DNA of 64,000 bases from Flavobacteriales bacterium. Lineage in GTDB: Bacteria; Bacteroidota; Bacteroidia; Flavobacteriales; Schleiferiaceae. The stretch is taken from NCBI GenBank assembly GCA_002707525.1, contig PAND01000018.1:65759-129758 (forward strand). Direction: 5' to 3'. This document shows positions 24,257 through 33,484 of the stretch, piece by piece (the first letter of the stretch is position 1; the number at the start of each line of letters is the position of its first letter). A model generated the notes under the pieces. It worked only from the letters and a program-made list of their open reading frames with translations. It was not told the origin of the DNA and did not search any database. The translations under genes and the position numbers were made by a program.

Positions 24257-25639
24257 ATGAGCGAGAATAAGACAAATACACCACAAGGTGATTCTGATGA
24301 AAAAGCGGGGAATAATAACAAAAATCGCAACAGAAACCGCAACAGAAATCGTAAACCAAAAGAAAATAATTCTGAATCAGACGCGGGGAAAACACCAATA
24401 AAGTCCGAAGGAGAATCTCAGAACAACCGTAAAAAACACAACAATAAGAACCGCAACCGCAACAGACAGAAGGGGCCAATCAAGGATGTTAAAGCGTCTC
24501 CTTTAAGCGATGAACAATCAAAAATTCTAGAAGAACAATCGCTGTTGTTTAATGAGAATATTAAACCTGGTGAGATTCAGGCCAATACAGCAGATGTTCT
24601 TAAAAAGCCTGTCATCGGAATCACATGTGGCGACCTGAACGGAATAGGCTTCGAATTAATTATCAAAACGCTCGAAAACAAAGAGGTATTAGATCTATGT
24701 ACACCGGTGGTTTTTTCATCAAGCAAGGTTGCTTCTTACCACAAGAACGCACTAGATAAAAGAGATTTCAACTTCTTCATTTGTAATAGTATTGATGATA
24801 TTCGAGAGAAAAAGCTCAACTTATTGAATTCTTGGGAAGATAACGTTGAGCTCAATCTTGGTATACCAACAGATGTAAGCGGAGCATATGCCCTTAAAAG
24901 TATTGATGCCGCAATTAGTGCGGCAAAGGCCAATAAAATAGACGCAATTCTGACCGCACCCATCAATAAGCATAATATTTCTCAATCATTAGAAGGGTTT
25001 AAGGGTCACACGGGATATTTATCGGAAGCGTTCAATGACAATGTATTGATGATTCTTTCTTCTGAAGAACTAAAAGTAGCAACGGTTACTGGCCATGTTC
25101 CCATTTCAAAAGTTTCCGAATCTCTATCGAAAGAGAACATCACACGTTCCATTGAACTCTTGGCGCATAGCCTAAAAAGGGATTTTCGCATTTTAAATCC
25201 AAGTATTGCGGTCTTGGGCTTAAATCCTCACGCGGGAGAAATGGGTACCATAGGAGTTGAGGAAGAAGAAATTATCAAACCTGCGATAGAAAGCGCTAAT
25301 AACATTCAGGCGATTGTTAGGGGACCTTTCCCCGCTGATGGGTTCTTTGGTCAAGGATATGATACAAAGTTTGATGCGGTTCTAGGGATGTACCATGATC
25401 AAGTGTTGGTGCCATTTAAAGCACTGGCAATGGGCAAAGGAACGAATTTTACATCTGGGCTCTCCGTGGTACGAACATCACCTGATCACGGAACCGCTAT
25501 GCATCTTGCAGGAAAAAATGAAGCCAGTGAAAACTCTTTTCGTTCTGCATTATTTACAGCAATTGACGTTGTCAACAATCAAAAAACCTTTGATGAGATG
25601 ACAGCAAACCCCATCAAAAAACAAAACGATAAGCATTAG
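24257..25639 (+). CDS. pdxA: 4-hydroxythreonine-4-phosphate dehydrogenase PdxA with long basic N-terminal extension
   Basis: The enzyme acts in the DXP-dependent pyridoxal phosphate pathway. The catalytic part starts near residue 117 (KKPVIGITCGDLNGIG) and carries the PdxA metal-binding histidines in KGHTGYLSE, LNPHAGE and MYHDQVLVPFK, plus SPDHGTA. What precedes it is atypical: about 115 residues with Asn/Arg/Lys repeats at 20-32 and 56-72, then a short acidic helix-like stretch. There is no better internal ATG near residue 117, so the extension seems real. The gene starts one base after the aminopeptidase stop. Confidence 0.92.
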   Translation: MSENKTNTPQGDSDEKAGNNNKNRNRNRNRNRKPKENNSESDAGKTPIKSEGESQNNRKKHNNKNRNRNRQKGPIKDVKASPLSDEQSKILEEQSLLFNENIKPGEIQANTADVLKKPVIGITCGDLNGIGFELIIKTLENKEVLDLCTPVVFSSSKVASYHKNALDKRDFNFFICNSIDDIREKKLNLLNSWEDNVELNLGIPTDVSGAYALKSIDAAISAAKANKIDAILTAPINKHNISQSLEGFKGHTGYLSEAFNDNVLMILSSEELKVATVTGHVPISKVSESLSKENITRSIELLAHSLKRDFRILNPSIAVLGLNPHAGEMGTIGVEEEEIIKPAIESANNIQAIVRGPFPADGFFGQGYDTKFDAVLGMYHDQVLVPFKALAMGKGTNFTSGLSVVRTSPDHGTAMHLAGKNEASENSFRSALFTAIDVVNNQKTFDEMTANPIKKQNDKH

Positions 25640-25658
25640 AAGTTTTCAACAATTTGAA

Positions 25659-25666
25659 TATCTTTG
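25659..25666 (+). promoter_or_regulatory. -7 promoter element for DUF177-rpmF
   Basis: TATCTTTG is an exact TAnnTTTG match. The predicted start near 25673 leaves an 18-nt leader to the ATG at 25691 and excludes the in-frame TTG at 25664 as an initiator. Confidence 0.55.
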
Positions 25667-25690
25667 CACGCTCATTCAGATGTGAAACTA

Positions 25691-26182
25691 ATGAAGGCTA
25701 AAGACTTTATCATATCCTTTAGGGGTTTAAAGCTTGGTACTCACGAGTTTGAATACGATTTGAATGACACGTTCTTTACTCTTTTTGAATTCTCAGATTA
25801 CAGCGGTTTGCAGGGCAAAGCAGTAATTAAGATGTTGAAAAGTGAAACAGTGTTTGATCTTGATTTCACTTTCAGCGGTTCTATTGTAGCTCCATGCGAC
25901 GTTACCAATGAACACTTTACTCAAGCACTCACGAATAGTTTTGTAATGCAAGTAAAGTTTGGGGAAGAATATAACGATGAAAACGAAGAGCTGCTCATTT
26001 TGCCTCATGGAGATCATTCGTTCAATATCTCTCAATTTTTATTTGAATTGGTTGTTCTTAGCATACCGCCCAAATTAACTGGGCCAAACGCAGGAAACGG
26101 CATTGAGGATTTTATTGAAGAAGAGGAAGAAAAAATTACTGATCCTAGATGGGATCAATTAAAAAATTTGTTGAACAAATAA
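25691..26182 (+). CDS. DUF177 (YceD-like) domain protein
   Basis: The 163-residue protein has the DUF177 pattern: FTFSGSIVAPCDVTNE in the middle, where the family's conserved cysteine lies, and an acidic tail ending DPRWDQLKNLLNK. DUF177/YceD is almost always encoded beside rpmF and has been linked to 23S rRNA or ribosome assembly; the exact role is unsettled. Start ATG at 25691 is chosen; a GTG at 25682 is possible. rpmF follows after 13 bp. Confidence 0.88.
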   Translation: MKAKDFIISFRGLKLGTHEFEYDLNDTFFTLFEFSDYSGLQGKAVIKMLKSETVFDLDFTFSGSIVAPCDVTNEHFTQALTNSFVMQVKFGEEYNDENEELLILPHGDHSFNISQFLFELVVLSIPPKLTGPNAGNGIEDFIEEEEEKITDPRWDQLKNLLNK

Positions 26183-26195
26183 ATAACATTTAGAT

Positions 26196-26378
26196 ATGGC
26201 ACATCCTAAGCGTAGACAGTCAAGCACTAGAAGAGACAAGCGCAGAACGCACTACAAAGCGGCCGATCAGCAATTAGCAATTTGCCCTACTACTGGTGAA
26301 GCACACCTTTACCATCGTGCACATTGGCATGAAGGAAAACTTTACCATAAAGGTAAAGTAGTAATGGAGCAAGCTTAA
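26196..26378 (+). CDS. rpmF: Large ribosomal subunit protein bL32
   Basis: The 60-residue basic protein has the L32 N-terminus [20 protein letters not shown]. It keeps only one of the cysteines of zinc-binding L32 ([24 protein letters not shown]), the zinc-independent form that I recall as usual in flavobacteria. It is shorter at the C-terminus than flavobacterial relatives I know, ending VVMEQA. It is followed by a strong terminator. Confidence 0.96.
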   Translation: MAHPKRRQSSTRRDKRRTHYKAADQQLAICPTTGEAHLYHRAHWHEGKLYHKGKVVMEQA

Positions 26379-26408
26379 TTGTTGAGTTAAACAATTAATT
26401 TTTAAATA

Positions 26409-26440
26409 AGTAGCCCCTCAAAAGGCTACTTTTTCTTTTT
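26409..26440 (+). terminator. Intrinsic terminator after rpmF
   Basis: Stem AGTAGCC (26409-26415) / GGCTACT (26424-26430) with an 8-nt loop is followed by a run of ten bases that is nearly all T. It separates rpmF from fabH. Confidence 0.85.
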
Positions 26441-26455
26441 TAAACGGGGTTTTTT

Positions 26456-26475
26456 AAATAGGTCACCTATTTTAG
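26456..26475 (+). promoter_or_regulatory. Candidate operator overlapping the fabH promoter
   Basis: AAATAGGTCACCTATTT (26456-26472) is a perfect 17-bp palindrome with a single central base. It overlaps TATTTTAG (26468-26475), which differs from TAnnTTTG at one base and would start transcription near 26482, 12 nt before fabH. A repressor site for fatty-acid genes is an inference. Confidence 0.45.
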
Positions 26476-26493
26476 CCCCCTCAATGAGATAGG

Positions 26494-27486
26494 ATGAAAG
26501 CAGCAATTACAGCCATCGGAGGGTACGTGCCTGAATATGTTCTAGCTAACAGCGAGTTGGAATCCATGGTCGATACCAATGACGAATGGATAGTTTCTCG
26601 AACCGGAATCAAAGAAAGGCGCATTTTAAAACCTGAAGAAGGGCGTGGCGCATCTTATCTAGCCATTAAAGCAGTAGAAGCAATGAAAAAGGAGTACGGC
26701 GTTCGTGTAGACGACGTTGATCTCGTCATCTTAGCGTCTGTTACTGCTGATATGCCCGTTGCTATCACATCAGCCTACATTGCTCAAGAAATTGGAGCAA
26801 CGAATGCATATGCTTTTGATTTACAAGCTGCTTGTTCCTCATTCCTATACGCCATAAGCAATGCTGCTGCTTATATAGAGTCCAAGAAATACAAAAAAGT
26901 TTTGGTTGTTGGCTCGGACGTGATGAGCTCAATAGTTGATTATACTGACCGTACAACATGCATACTGTTTGGTGATGGCTGCGGAGTCGCCTTGATGGAA
27001 CCAAACGAAGAAGGTCTTGGTGTTCAAGATGAAATCCTTCGAACAGATGCCGTTGGTCGTGATTTTTTACGCATTGAAGCAGGCGGTTCTTTTCTACCTC
27101 CTTCGCATGAAACTATTGATAAAAAGCAACATGCTATTCGTCAAGAAGGACAGAATGTTTTCCGTTTCGCAGTAAGCAGAATGGCTGATACTTCAGCAGA
27201 ATTGCTTGAAAAAAATAATCTAACCGGTGATGACGTAGCTTACCTAGTTCCACACCAAGCAAATCTTAGAATTATTGATGCCACAGCTCGTCGCATGGGG
27301 CTAACCAAAGAGAAAGTAGTCGTAAATATTGAAAATTACGGTAACACAACCTCTGCGACCATTCCATTGGGAATGTGGGATTATAGAGATAGATTCAAAA
27401 AAGGGGATAATATCTTCTTTGCAGCTTTCGGAGGTGGATTCACCTGGGGAGCTATGTGGATCAAATGGGCAATCGATAAAAAATAA
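26494..27486 (+). CDS. fabH: 3-oxoacyl-ACP synthase III
   Basis: It starts fatty-acid chains by condensing an acyl-CoA with malonyl-ACP. The 330-residue protein has the complete triad: C114 (AACSSFLYA), H254 (PHQANLRI) and N284 (NYGNTTSATIP), plus NDEWIVSRTGIKER near 30-42. It precedes accB and accC. A palindrome lies at its promoter. Confidence 0.97.
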   Translation: MKAAITAIGGYVPEYVLANSELESMVDTNDEWIVSRTGIKERRILKPEEGRGASYLAIKAVEAMKKEYGVRVDDVDLVILASVTADMPVAITSAYIAQEIGATNAYAFDLQAACSSFLYAISNAAAYIESKKYKKVLVVGSDVMSSIVDYTDRTTCILFGDGCGVALMEPNEEGLGVQDEILRTDAVGRDFLRIEAGGSFLPPSHETIDKKQHAIRQEGQNVFRFAVSRMADTSAELLEKNNLTGDDVAYLVPHQANLRIIDATARRMGLTKEKVVVNIENYGNTTSATIPLGMWDYRDRFKKGDNIFFAAFGGGFTWGAMWIKWAIDKK

Positions 27487-27518
27487 CTCGTAAATTTATA
27501 TTCCTAAATAACACGAAC

Positions 27519-27998
27519 ATGGACTTGAAAGAAATCCAAGCACTCATCAAATTCGTTTCAAAAAGTGGCGCTCATGAAGTGAGTCTAGAAACCGAAGATT
27601 TCAAGATTAATATTAAAACAACTTCTGGTGCGTCAGAACAGCCAACTATCATTCAGGCGGTTGCCCCTCAAACGGGAGTGCCTGTCGCTGCTGTTCCAGC
27701 AGTTCCAGCGAGCCCAGCAGTTGAAGTTGCTTCCAACTCTGAAGATGAAGACAACAACTATATAGAGGTAAAATCACCTATGATTGGAACCATCTACCGC
27801 AGCCCTTCGCCAGAACAAGATGCTTTTGTGAAAGTTGGCTCTGAAATCAAACCAGGAGATGTTCTTTGTATTGTAGAAGCCATGAAGCTATTCAATGAGA
27901 TTGAAAGTGAAGTGAGCGGAAAGATCGTTAAAGTTCTAGTTGACGATCAAAGTCCTATCGAATATGATCAACCGCTATTTTTGGTTGATCCCTCATAA
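27519..27998 (+). CDS. accB: Biotin carboxyl carrier protein of acetyl-CoA carboxylase
   Basis: The 159-residue protein carries biotin on K123 in the canonical VEAMKLFNEIE motif. A flexible Pro/Ala/Val linker (about 45-75) joins the N-terminal region to the C-terminal biotinyl domain (about 80-159). It hands carboxybiotin from AccC to the carboxyltransferase, which is not in this window. accC starts 21 bp downstream. Confidence 0.97.
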   Translation: MDLKEIQALIKFVSKSGAHEVSLETEDFKINIKTTSGASEQPTIIQAVAPQTGVPVAAVPAVPASPAVEVASNSEDEDNNYIEVKSPMIGTIYRSPSPEQDAFVKVGSEIKPGDVLCIVEAMKLFNEIESEVSGKIVKVLVDDQSPIEYDQPLFLVDPS

Positions 27999-28019
27999 AA
28001 CTGCGAAAACACGCTCGTT

Positions 28020-29360
28020 ATGTTTAAGAAAGTACTCATTGCCAATAGGGGTGAGATTGCACTGCGCGTAATCCGCACTTGTAAAGAGATGGGCATCAAG
28101 ACTGTTGCTGTTTATTCTCAAGCAGATGCAGATTCATTGCATGTTCGTTTTGCGGATGAAGCCGTATGTATCGGTCCCGCAGCCTCTTCGGAAAGCTATT
28201 TAAGTATTCCAAATATTATAGCCGCGGCAGAAATAACCAATTCGGATGCTATTCACCCCGGTTACGGTTTCCTAAGTGAGAATGCCAAATTTTCTCGTAT
28301 TTGTCAAGAGCACGGCATCAAGTTTATTGGTGCAAGCCCCGATCAAATAGACAGCATGGGCGATAAGGCTACTGCCAAGGAAACTATGAAAAAAGCTGGG
28401 GTACCTTGTATACCCGGTTCAGAAGGAATTCTTGCGACGTACGAAGACGCTGTTGCAACAGCCCGTAAAATTGGCTATCCAGTAATGATGAAAGCTACTG
28501 CCGGTGGTGGTGGTAAGGGAATGCGTGCAATCATGGAGGAAAACGAACTTCAAGGTGCATGGGACAGTGCTCGTCGTGAGGCAGCGGCAGCCTTTGGTAA
28601 CGACGGCATGTACATGGAAAAGCTCATCCTTGAGCCTAGACATATTGAAATTCAAATCATTGGAGACAGCTTCGGGAAAGCTTGTCACTTAAGCGAACGT
28701 GATTGTTCTGTTCAACGCCGTCATCAAAAATTGGTGGAAGAAACACCCTCTCCGTTCATGACGGATAAACTTCGCAAGAAGATGGGTGAGGCCGCAGTCA
28801 AAGCTGCTGAATTCATTGCCTATGAAGGTGCCGGTACAGTGGAATTTTTGGTGGATAAAGACCGCAACTTCTACTTTATGGAAATGAACACTCGTATCCA
28901 AGTAGAACATCCTATTACAGAACAAGTTGTAGGGTTCGACTTAATTCGTGAACAAATCAAAGTGGCTGCTGGAGAGCCTATTTCTGGCAAAAACTACTTT
29001 CCTGAAATGCATAGTATAGAAGTTCGAATTAATGCTGAAGATGCATTTAACGACTTCCGTCCTTCTCCGGGAATGATTACTTCATTTCACGCCCCAGGTG
29101 GTCATGGAGTCCGCCTTGATACGCATTGCTATAGTGGTTATGCTATTCCTCCGTACTACGACTCTATGATTGCCAAGTTGATCATTACAGCTCGTACACG
29201 TGAAGAAGCTTTAGACAAACTAGAGCGCGCGCTTGATGAATTCATAGTAGAAGGAATTAAAACAACGATTCCATTTCATCAACAATTATTGGACAATAAA
29301 GATTTCCGTAATGGAATTTACACGACTAAGTTCATGGAAGATTTTGAACTCCAAGAGTAA
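28020..29360 (+). CDS. accC: Biotin carboxylase of acetyl-CoA carboxylase
   Basis: The 446-residue ATP-grasp enzyme carboxylates biotin on AccB. Visible landmarks are the N-terminal [20 protein letters not shown], the glycine-rich lid loop [12 protein letters not shown], the active-site segment [18 protein letters not shown] and [11 protein letters not shown]-like C-terminal residues ([11 protein letters not shown]). The length is normal. A bidirectional terminator lies 30 bp after its stop. Confidence 0.97.
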   Translation: MFKKVLIANRGEIALRVIRTCKEMGIKTVAVYSQADADSLHVRFADEAVCIGPAASSESYLSIPNIIAAAEITNSDAIHPGYGFLSENAKFSRICQEHGIKFIGASPDQIDSMGDKATAKETMKKAGVPCIPGSEGILATYEDAVATARKIGYPVMMKATAGGGGKGMRAIMEENELQGAWDSARREAAAAFGNDGMYMEKLILEPRHIEIQIIGDSFGKACHLSERDCSVQRRHQKLVEETPSPFMTDKLRKKMGEAAVKAAEFIAYEGAGTVEFLVDKDRNFYFMEMNTRIQVEHPITEQVVGFDLIREQIKVAAGEPISGKNYFPEMHSIEVRINAEDAFNDFRPSPGMITSFHAPGGHGVRLDTHCYSGYAIPPYYDSMIAKLIITARTREEALDKLERALDEFIVEGIKTTIPFHQQLLDNKDFRNGIYTTKFMEDFELQE

Positions 29361-29390
29361 GTAATACGCATATTATAACTATGAAATAAA

Positions 29391-29422
29391 AAAAACCTCG
29401 CAGAGAACTGCGAGGTTTTTTT
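29391..29422. terminator. Bidirectional terminator between accC and msrA
   Basis: A 13-bp stem (CCTCGCAG / CTGCGAGG extended by A/T pairs, 29391-29403 and 29408-29420) with loop AGAA has T-tracts on both strands. It serves both convergent genes. Confidence 0.88.
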
Positions 29423-29433
29423 ATGACTACATT

Positions 29434-30033
29434 TTAGAAAAGTTTTCGAGGAGCGTGGCAATACGGCGTACCTCCTTTATTATCATAATAATCCTGATGG
29501 TAATTTTCTGCAGAATAGAACTCGGCTGCCGGAAGAATTTCTGTAGCTATATCGTAACCCTTCTGAATCAGCAAATTCTTTAATACAAGCGAGGTTTCTC
29601 GTTGCGCTTCATTCTGAAAAAATACAGCACTGCGGTACTGAGGACCAATATCTGGTCCTTGTCCATCGCGCTGAGTTGGATCGTGGGTTTCAAAGAATAC
29701 TCGCGCCAATTCCTCAAAGCTTACTTGAGAAGGATCATAAACAACATGAACAGCCTCATAATGACCCGTACGTTTTGTGCATACCTCCCTATAACTTGGA
29801 TTCTTGACCATCCCCCCTGTATATCCGCAAGTAGTTGCCAGAACCCCCGGGATTTTCTGTAAATAATATTCTGTACCCCAAAAACATCCAGAAGCTAAAA
29901 CCGCTACTTCTTGGCCTTCACCGGGTTCAGGAATGACTGCCATTGCATACGCATCACTCATTTTCTTGTTGGTTTGTGCTGTGCAGCTCAGGATTAATCC
30001 TAACACAGCCATAGTTAATACTCTTATCTTCAT
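29434..30033 (-). CDS. msrA: Peptide methionine (S)-S-oxide reductase, lipoprotein form
   Basis: It reduces methionine sulfoxide in damaged proteins. The 199-residue product has the MsrA active-site motif GCFWGTEYY with catalytic C50, and GHYEAVHVVYDP downstream. The start at 30033 gives the signal sequence MKIRVLTMAVLGLILSC with a lipobox cysteine at 17, so it is predicted to be an envelope lipoprotein rather than cytosolic. A start five codons earlier (30048) is possible. No MsrB domain is fused. Confidence 0.93.
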   Translation of the reverse strand: MKIRVLTMAVLGLILSCTAQTNKKMSDAYAMAVIPEPGEGQEVAVLASGCFWGTEYYLQKIPGVLATTCGYTGGMVKNPSYREVCTKRTGHYEAVHVVYDPSQVSFEELARVFFETHDPTQRDGQGPDIGPQYRSAVFFQNEAQRETSLVLKNLLIQKGYDIATEILPAAEFYSAENYHQDYYDNKGGTPYCHAPRKLF

Positions 30034-30096
30034 GTGTAGATAACGCAAAAAGAGGCCTCCTGTTTCGTGATTATTGTAAGGAAATGTGAAAAAGAA

Positions 30097-31092
30097 TCAA
30101 TAATTAACGAACCCCTTTGCTAAAAGTACTTCTGCAATCTGGACGGTGTTAGTGGCAGCACCTTTGCGCAAATTATCACTAACAATCCAAAGATTGAGGG
30201 CATTATCGGTCGTAAAGTCTCTCCTTATTCGTCCCACATAAACCTCATCTTTTCCCTCCGCCATTAATGGCATTGGGTAGGTGTTAAATTCTGGTTGGTC
30301 TTGAAGCGTTATCCCTTTCGTATCGCTCAAGACCTTGCGTATATCTTCCATCTGAAAAGGCTGTTCAAACTCAATGTTGACACTTTCACTATGTCCACCT
30401 TGAACTGGAACGCGCACAGCAGTCGCGGATAGTTTAACCTTGTCGTCTCCAATGATTTTCACAGTCTCTTGAGACATCTTCATTTCCTCCTTAGTGTAGT
30501 CATTCTCAAGAAAGACATCGCAATGAGGAATGCAATTTCGATCAATTTTATATGGATAAACCATATCCACATGTGCACCTAATCGCTCACCTTCAAGCTG
30601 ATCTACGGCTGCTTTTCCAGTACCTGTAACGCTTTGATATGTGCTCACAATTACACGCTTAGCACCATAGGCATTGTGTAATGGGTTTAGTGCCATCACA
30701 AGCTGTATGGTGGAACAATTAGGGTTTGCGATAATCATATCACCCGCTTCCAACGCATCTGCATTGATTTCGGGAACAATAAGTTTTTTGTTTATATCCA
30801 TTCGCCATGCGCTGGAATTGTCTACGACACGTGTACCAACTGCTGCAAATTTTGGAGCCCACTCTAATGATATATTACCTCCTGCAGAAAATAATGCAAT
30901 ATCCGGGGCGGCAGAAACTGCATGCTCTATATTTTGAATTACCCAAGTTCGGCCACCAAATTGTATTTGTTTACCCACGCTTTTTTCTGAAGCAACAGGG
31001 ATCAACTCCGTTATAGGAAAGCTTCGCTCTGCTAAAACTTTCAAAATAATTTGTCCAACCATTCCGGTTACGCCAACTATTGCAATTCTCAT
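30097..31092 (-). CDS. asd: Aspartate-semialdehyde dehydrogenase
   Basis: It reduces aspartyl phosphate in the lysine, threonine, methionine and diaminopimelate pathway. The 331-residue protein has the NADP-binding start MRIAIVGVTGMVGQ, VDNSSAWRMD and the catalytic cysteine in NPNCSTIQLV. The histidine of VPVQGGHSESVNIEF completes the active site. It is divergent from the large exported protein gene, with its own -7 element. Confidence 0.96.
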   Translation of the reverse strand: MRIAIVGVTGMVGQIILKVLAERSFPITELIPVASEKSVGKQIQFGGRTWVIQNIEHAVSAAPDIALFSAGGNISLEWAPKFAAVGTRVVDNSSAWRMDINKKLIVPEINADALEAGDMIIANPNCSTIQLVMALNPLHNAYGAKRVIVSTYQSVTGTGKAAVDQLEGERLGAHVDMVYPYKIDRNCIPHCDVFLENDYTKEEMKMSQETVKIIGDDKVKLSATAVRVPVQGGHSESVNIEFEQPFQMEDIRKVLSDTKGITLQDQPEFNTYPMPLMAEGKDEVYVGRIRRDFTTDNALNLWIVSDNLRKGAATNTVQIAEVLLAKGFVNY

Positions 31093-31119
31093 AAATACAC
31101 TAACTTATTTAGAACCCTA

Positions 31120-31127
31120 CAAATCTA
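31120..31127 (-). promoter_or_regulatory. -7 promoter element for asd
   Basis: TAGATTTG on the minus strand is an exact TAnnTTTG match; the predicted leader to the ATG at 31092 is about 20 nt. Confidence 0.55.
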
Positions 31128-31142
31128 ATTCTTATTCAACTT

Positions 31143-33446
31143 ATGAAAACAGAACTATTCCGACATGCAGCAATGTTTGCTATTTACCTTACTTCTATCT
31201 CTGCTTTAGGTCAATTCTATCAACTTTCAGACTCTTTAACATCACAAAACCCTAACTGGACTGGCGATACTGCATGGATGAATTATACCAACCAAGGATT
31301 GCGAACTAACGCTCCTTCTGCAGGTTCATTGATATGGCGACGACCTAGTCGAGTCAGTTTGGATGCAGAATGGCACCTAAACATCAAAATGGATTTCAAT
31401 CCTTCAAGTGCTAACTATTGTGAATTCCGATTCCTAGAAGAAGGCTCTAACTATTACGCGATTCAATTAGGCGGAAATACGTCAGACAACCTAAGCTTGA
31501 TGCTTCATACCTCTTTTAAAGACAGTGTTATTGGCCAAATTCCAAACTACTTGAATACAACTCAGACGCACGTATCCCTGAAAATATTGCGGGACTCCGC
31601 AGACCAATTCTCGATTTTTGATGATGATTCACTTCTCTTTACTTGTACTGATGGCACGCTAATGCGAAGCGACTCTTTAAGTATTTATGCCCGATTTACT
31701 TCTACTCGTGTAGATAAATTTCTTTTTTCAACATTACTGGCTGAAGGTTACGATTTCCCTGACACCATTGGACCGTCTATTCAAAGTTGTGATATTCTAA
31801 ATCCGTTTTCGATTCAAGTAAAATGGAACGAATGGTGCGAATTAGCCAATGGTTTTAAAGCTTATCTACTTTCCGATGGGGTGTTTAAGGATACATTGAC
31901 CATTCGCAGCCATTTTGACGAATACTGGTATTTAGAAAAATCCAGTCCCATTCCTACTGGTTTTTATGAAATTCTAATTCCAAACGCATTGGATGCTGAA
32001 GGAAATTTAAGCACCATCAATACACACAAAATTGAAATTAATTACCCCACGCCAAAGACATGCTGGATTACTGCTATTCACCCTTTTTCTTCTGCAGGGG
32101 TTTATTTTATTGACGTACAATCAGATCAGGCCATAGCTAATATCAATTTATCCGTTTTAGAGCCCTCTGGTAAAACAACTCGATATACCTATGATTTAGA
32201 CAGCGGCCATACGCGGTTGGTTAATGATTTAAGGCTTCCTGAAGAAGCTGTTCTAACTATTCAAAAAGACGGCATTATTCTATGCGTACAACCGTATAAA
32301 GACATCTTTGCACCTCATCAAAAACTTGGTGATTTCCTTTTAGTTGCGCAATCCCTAACTGGCCTTGCGAATCAATTCAATGTGGAAACCATTTCATCTT
32401 ATACTCCAAATCAGGTTTTGGAAGCTAACCTTCCTAATCAGGAAACTATTGCCTTTTTTGTTGACTCTACAGGTCAGGTATATAGCAAGTTTTCTTATTC
32501 CGTATGGCCATACCTTGATCTCTTAGAACCTTCCATTCTTTCCAATGTATTCGACCCTGAACGACCCTTTTTACTACCTGCAGGAATCAGACTCTCCAAA
32601 CCACTTGGTGATACTACATTTCAATTTCAAACTCCACTCCATTCGGACAGTACACATCTGTTTTTAAGCGAGGTTCATTTTAATCCTAACTATTTAGATG
32701 AATTCATTGAGCTGCATAATAACAATTCATTTCCTGTGATTCTCCGTGATTTACAACTAGAAAAAAATCCAGAACTCGGAACCCATGCCATTGAATTAAT
32801 TGACCCAGATTTCGCCCGATATAATTCACAAGACCCCTTATATCAGCTATTATTACCACATGACTTTTTATCGCTACCAGCACCTTTTTCTTTACCAAAC
32901 GTTAGGTGTTCGATTCGTCTTTATGGAAGATTTGGCGCCTTGATTGACCAAATGACATATGCGCCCTGGGAACAGGAGCTCTTTAACAGGCACAGCGCAG
33001 AAAGAGTTTCCTTTATTCTTTCAGGAGCAGACACTCTCAATTGGACTCCACATCACTACTCTATTTCTAACCCAACAGAGGCCAGTCCAGACAACCCAAA
33101 TTCAGTATCACAAGTTAGTTTGCACTTACCCGCAGGTGAAATAGAATTAAGCCATCCGCACATCTCATACGACCCTCTTAATTTCATACCAACAACTAGA
33201 CTCCGAATTCTTGCACAAACAGATGCAAGACTTACGCTTTCAGTTCATTCACCTTCTGGACGACCTATCACAAACGTCTATATTGATCAAGCAATTTGTG
33301 CCGGTGAACAGTACTTGGAAATTAGACCCATAAATTGGTGGAATAGCAAGCCCCCAAGTGGCGTGTATCTAATCAAAGTATTGATCTCTGATAATCAAGG
33401 GGTTTCAAGGAAAATACTACCAATAAGTATATACAATCCTTCCTAA
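31143..33446 (+). CDS. Large exported lamin-tail-domain protein
   Basis: The 767-residue protein has a signal peptide (about 1-22). The first 200 residues look like a beta-rich lectin-like domain. A lamin-tail domain begins near residue 505 with FLSEVHFNPNYLDEFIELHNNN. The last 80 residues end with an extended beta pattern containing GVYLIKVLISD, reminiscent of T9SS or FlgD-like C-terminal domains but without the usual terminal basic sequence. Lamin-tail proteins of Bacteroidota are surface or secreted; the function here is unknown. Confidence 0.75.
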   Translation: MKTELFRHAAMFAIYLTSISALGQFYQLSDSLTSQNPNWTGDTAWMNYTNQGLRTNAPSAGSLIWRRPSRVSLDAEWHLNIKMDFNPSSANYCEFRFLEEGSNYYAIQLGGNTSDNLSLMLHTSFKDSVIGQIPNYLNTTQTHVSLKILRDSADQFSIFDDDSLLFTCTDGTLMRSDSLSIYARFTSTRVDKFLFSTLLAEGYDFPDTIGPSIQSCDILNPFSIQVKWNEWCELANGFKAYLLSDGVFKDTLTIRSHFDEYWYLEKSSPIPTGFYEILIPNALDAEGNLSTINTHKIEINYPTPKTCWITAIHPFSSAGVYFIDVQSDQAIANINLSVLEPSGKTTRYTYDLDSGHTRLVNDLRLPEEAVLTIQKDGIILCVQPYKDIFAPHQKLGDFLLVAQSLTGLANQFNVETISSYTPNQVLEANLPNQETIAFFVDSTGQVYSKFSYSVWPYLDLLEPSILSNVFDPERPFLLPAGIRLSKPLGDTTFQFQTPLHSDSTHLFLSEVHFNPNYLDEFIELHNNNSFPVILRDLQLEKNPELGTHAIELIDPDFARYNSQDPLYQLLLPHDFLSLPAPFSLPNVRCSIRLYGRFGALIDQMTYAPWEQELFNRHSAERVSFILSGADTLNWTPHHYSISNPTEASPDNPNSVSQVSLHLPAGEIELSHPHISYDPLNFIPTTRLRILAQTDARLTLSVHSPSGRPITNVYIDQAICAGEQYLEIRPINWWNSKPPSGVYLIKVLISDNQGVSRKILPISIYNPS

Positions 33447-33476
33447 CTCATTTCTTCAATATTGCGCTAAAGACTG

Positions 33477-33484
33477 TACATTTG
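33477..33484 (+). promoter_or_regulatory. -7 promoter element for purQ
   Basis: TACATTTG is an exact TAnnTTTG match, with about a 14-nt predicted leader to the ATG at 33505. It lies between the arms of an inverted repeat, TATTGCG at 33460-33466 and CGCAATA at 33486-33492. Confidence 0.55.

Noticed and set aside
24310-24480. Short tandem repeats suggesting a CRISPR-like or satellite array
   Set aside because: The repeats are in frame and encode the Asn/Arg-rich N-terminus of PdxA; unit length and spacing do not fit CRISPR.
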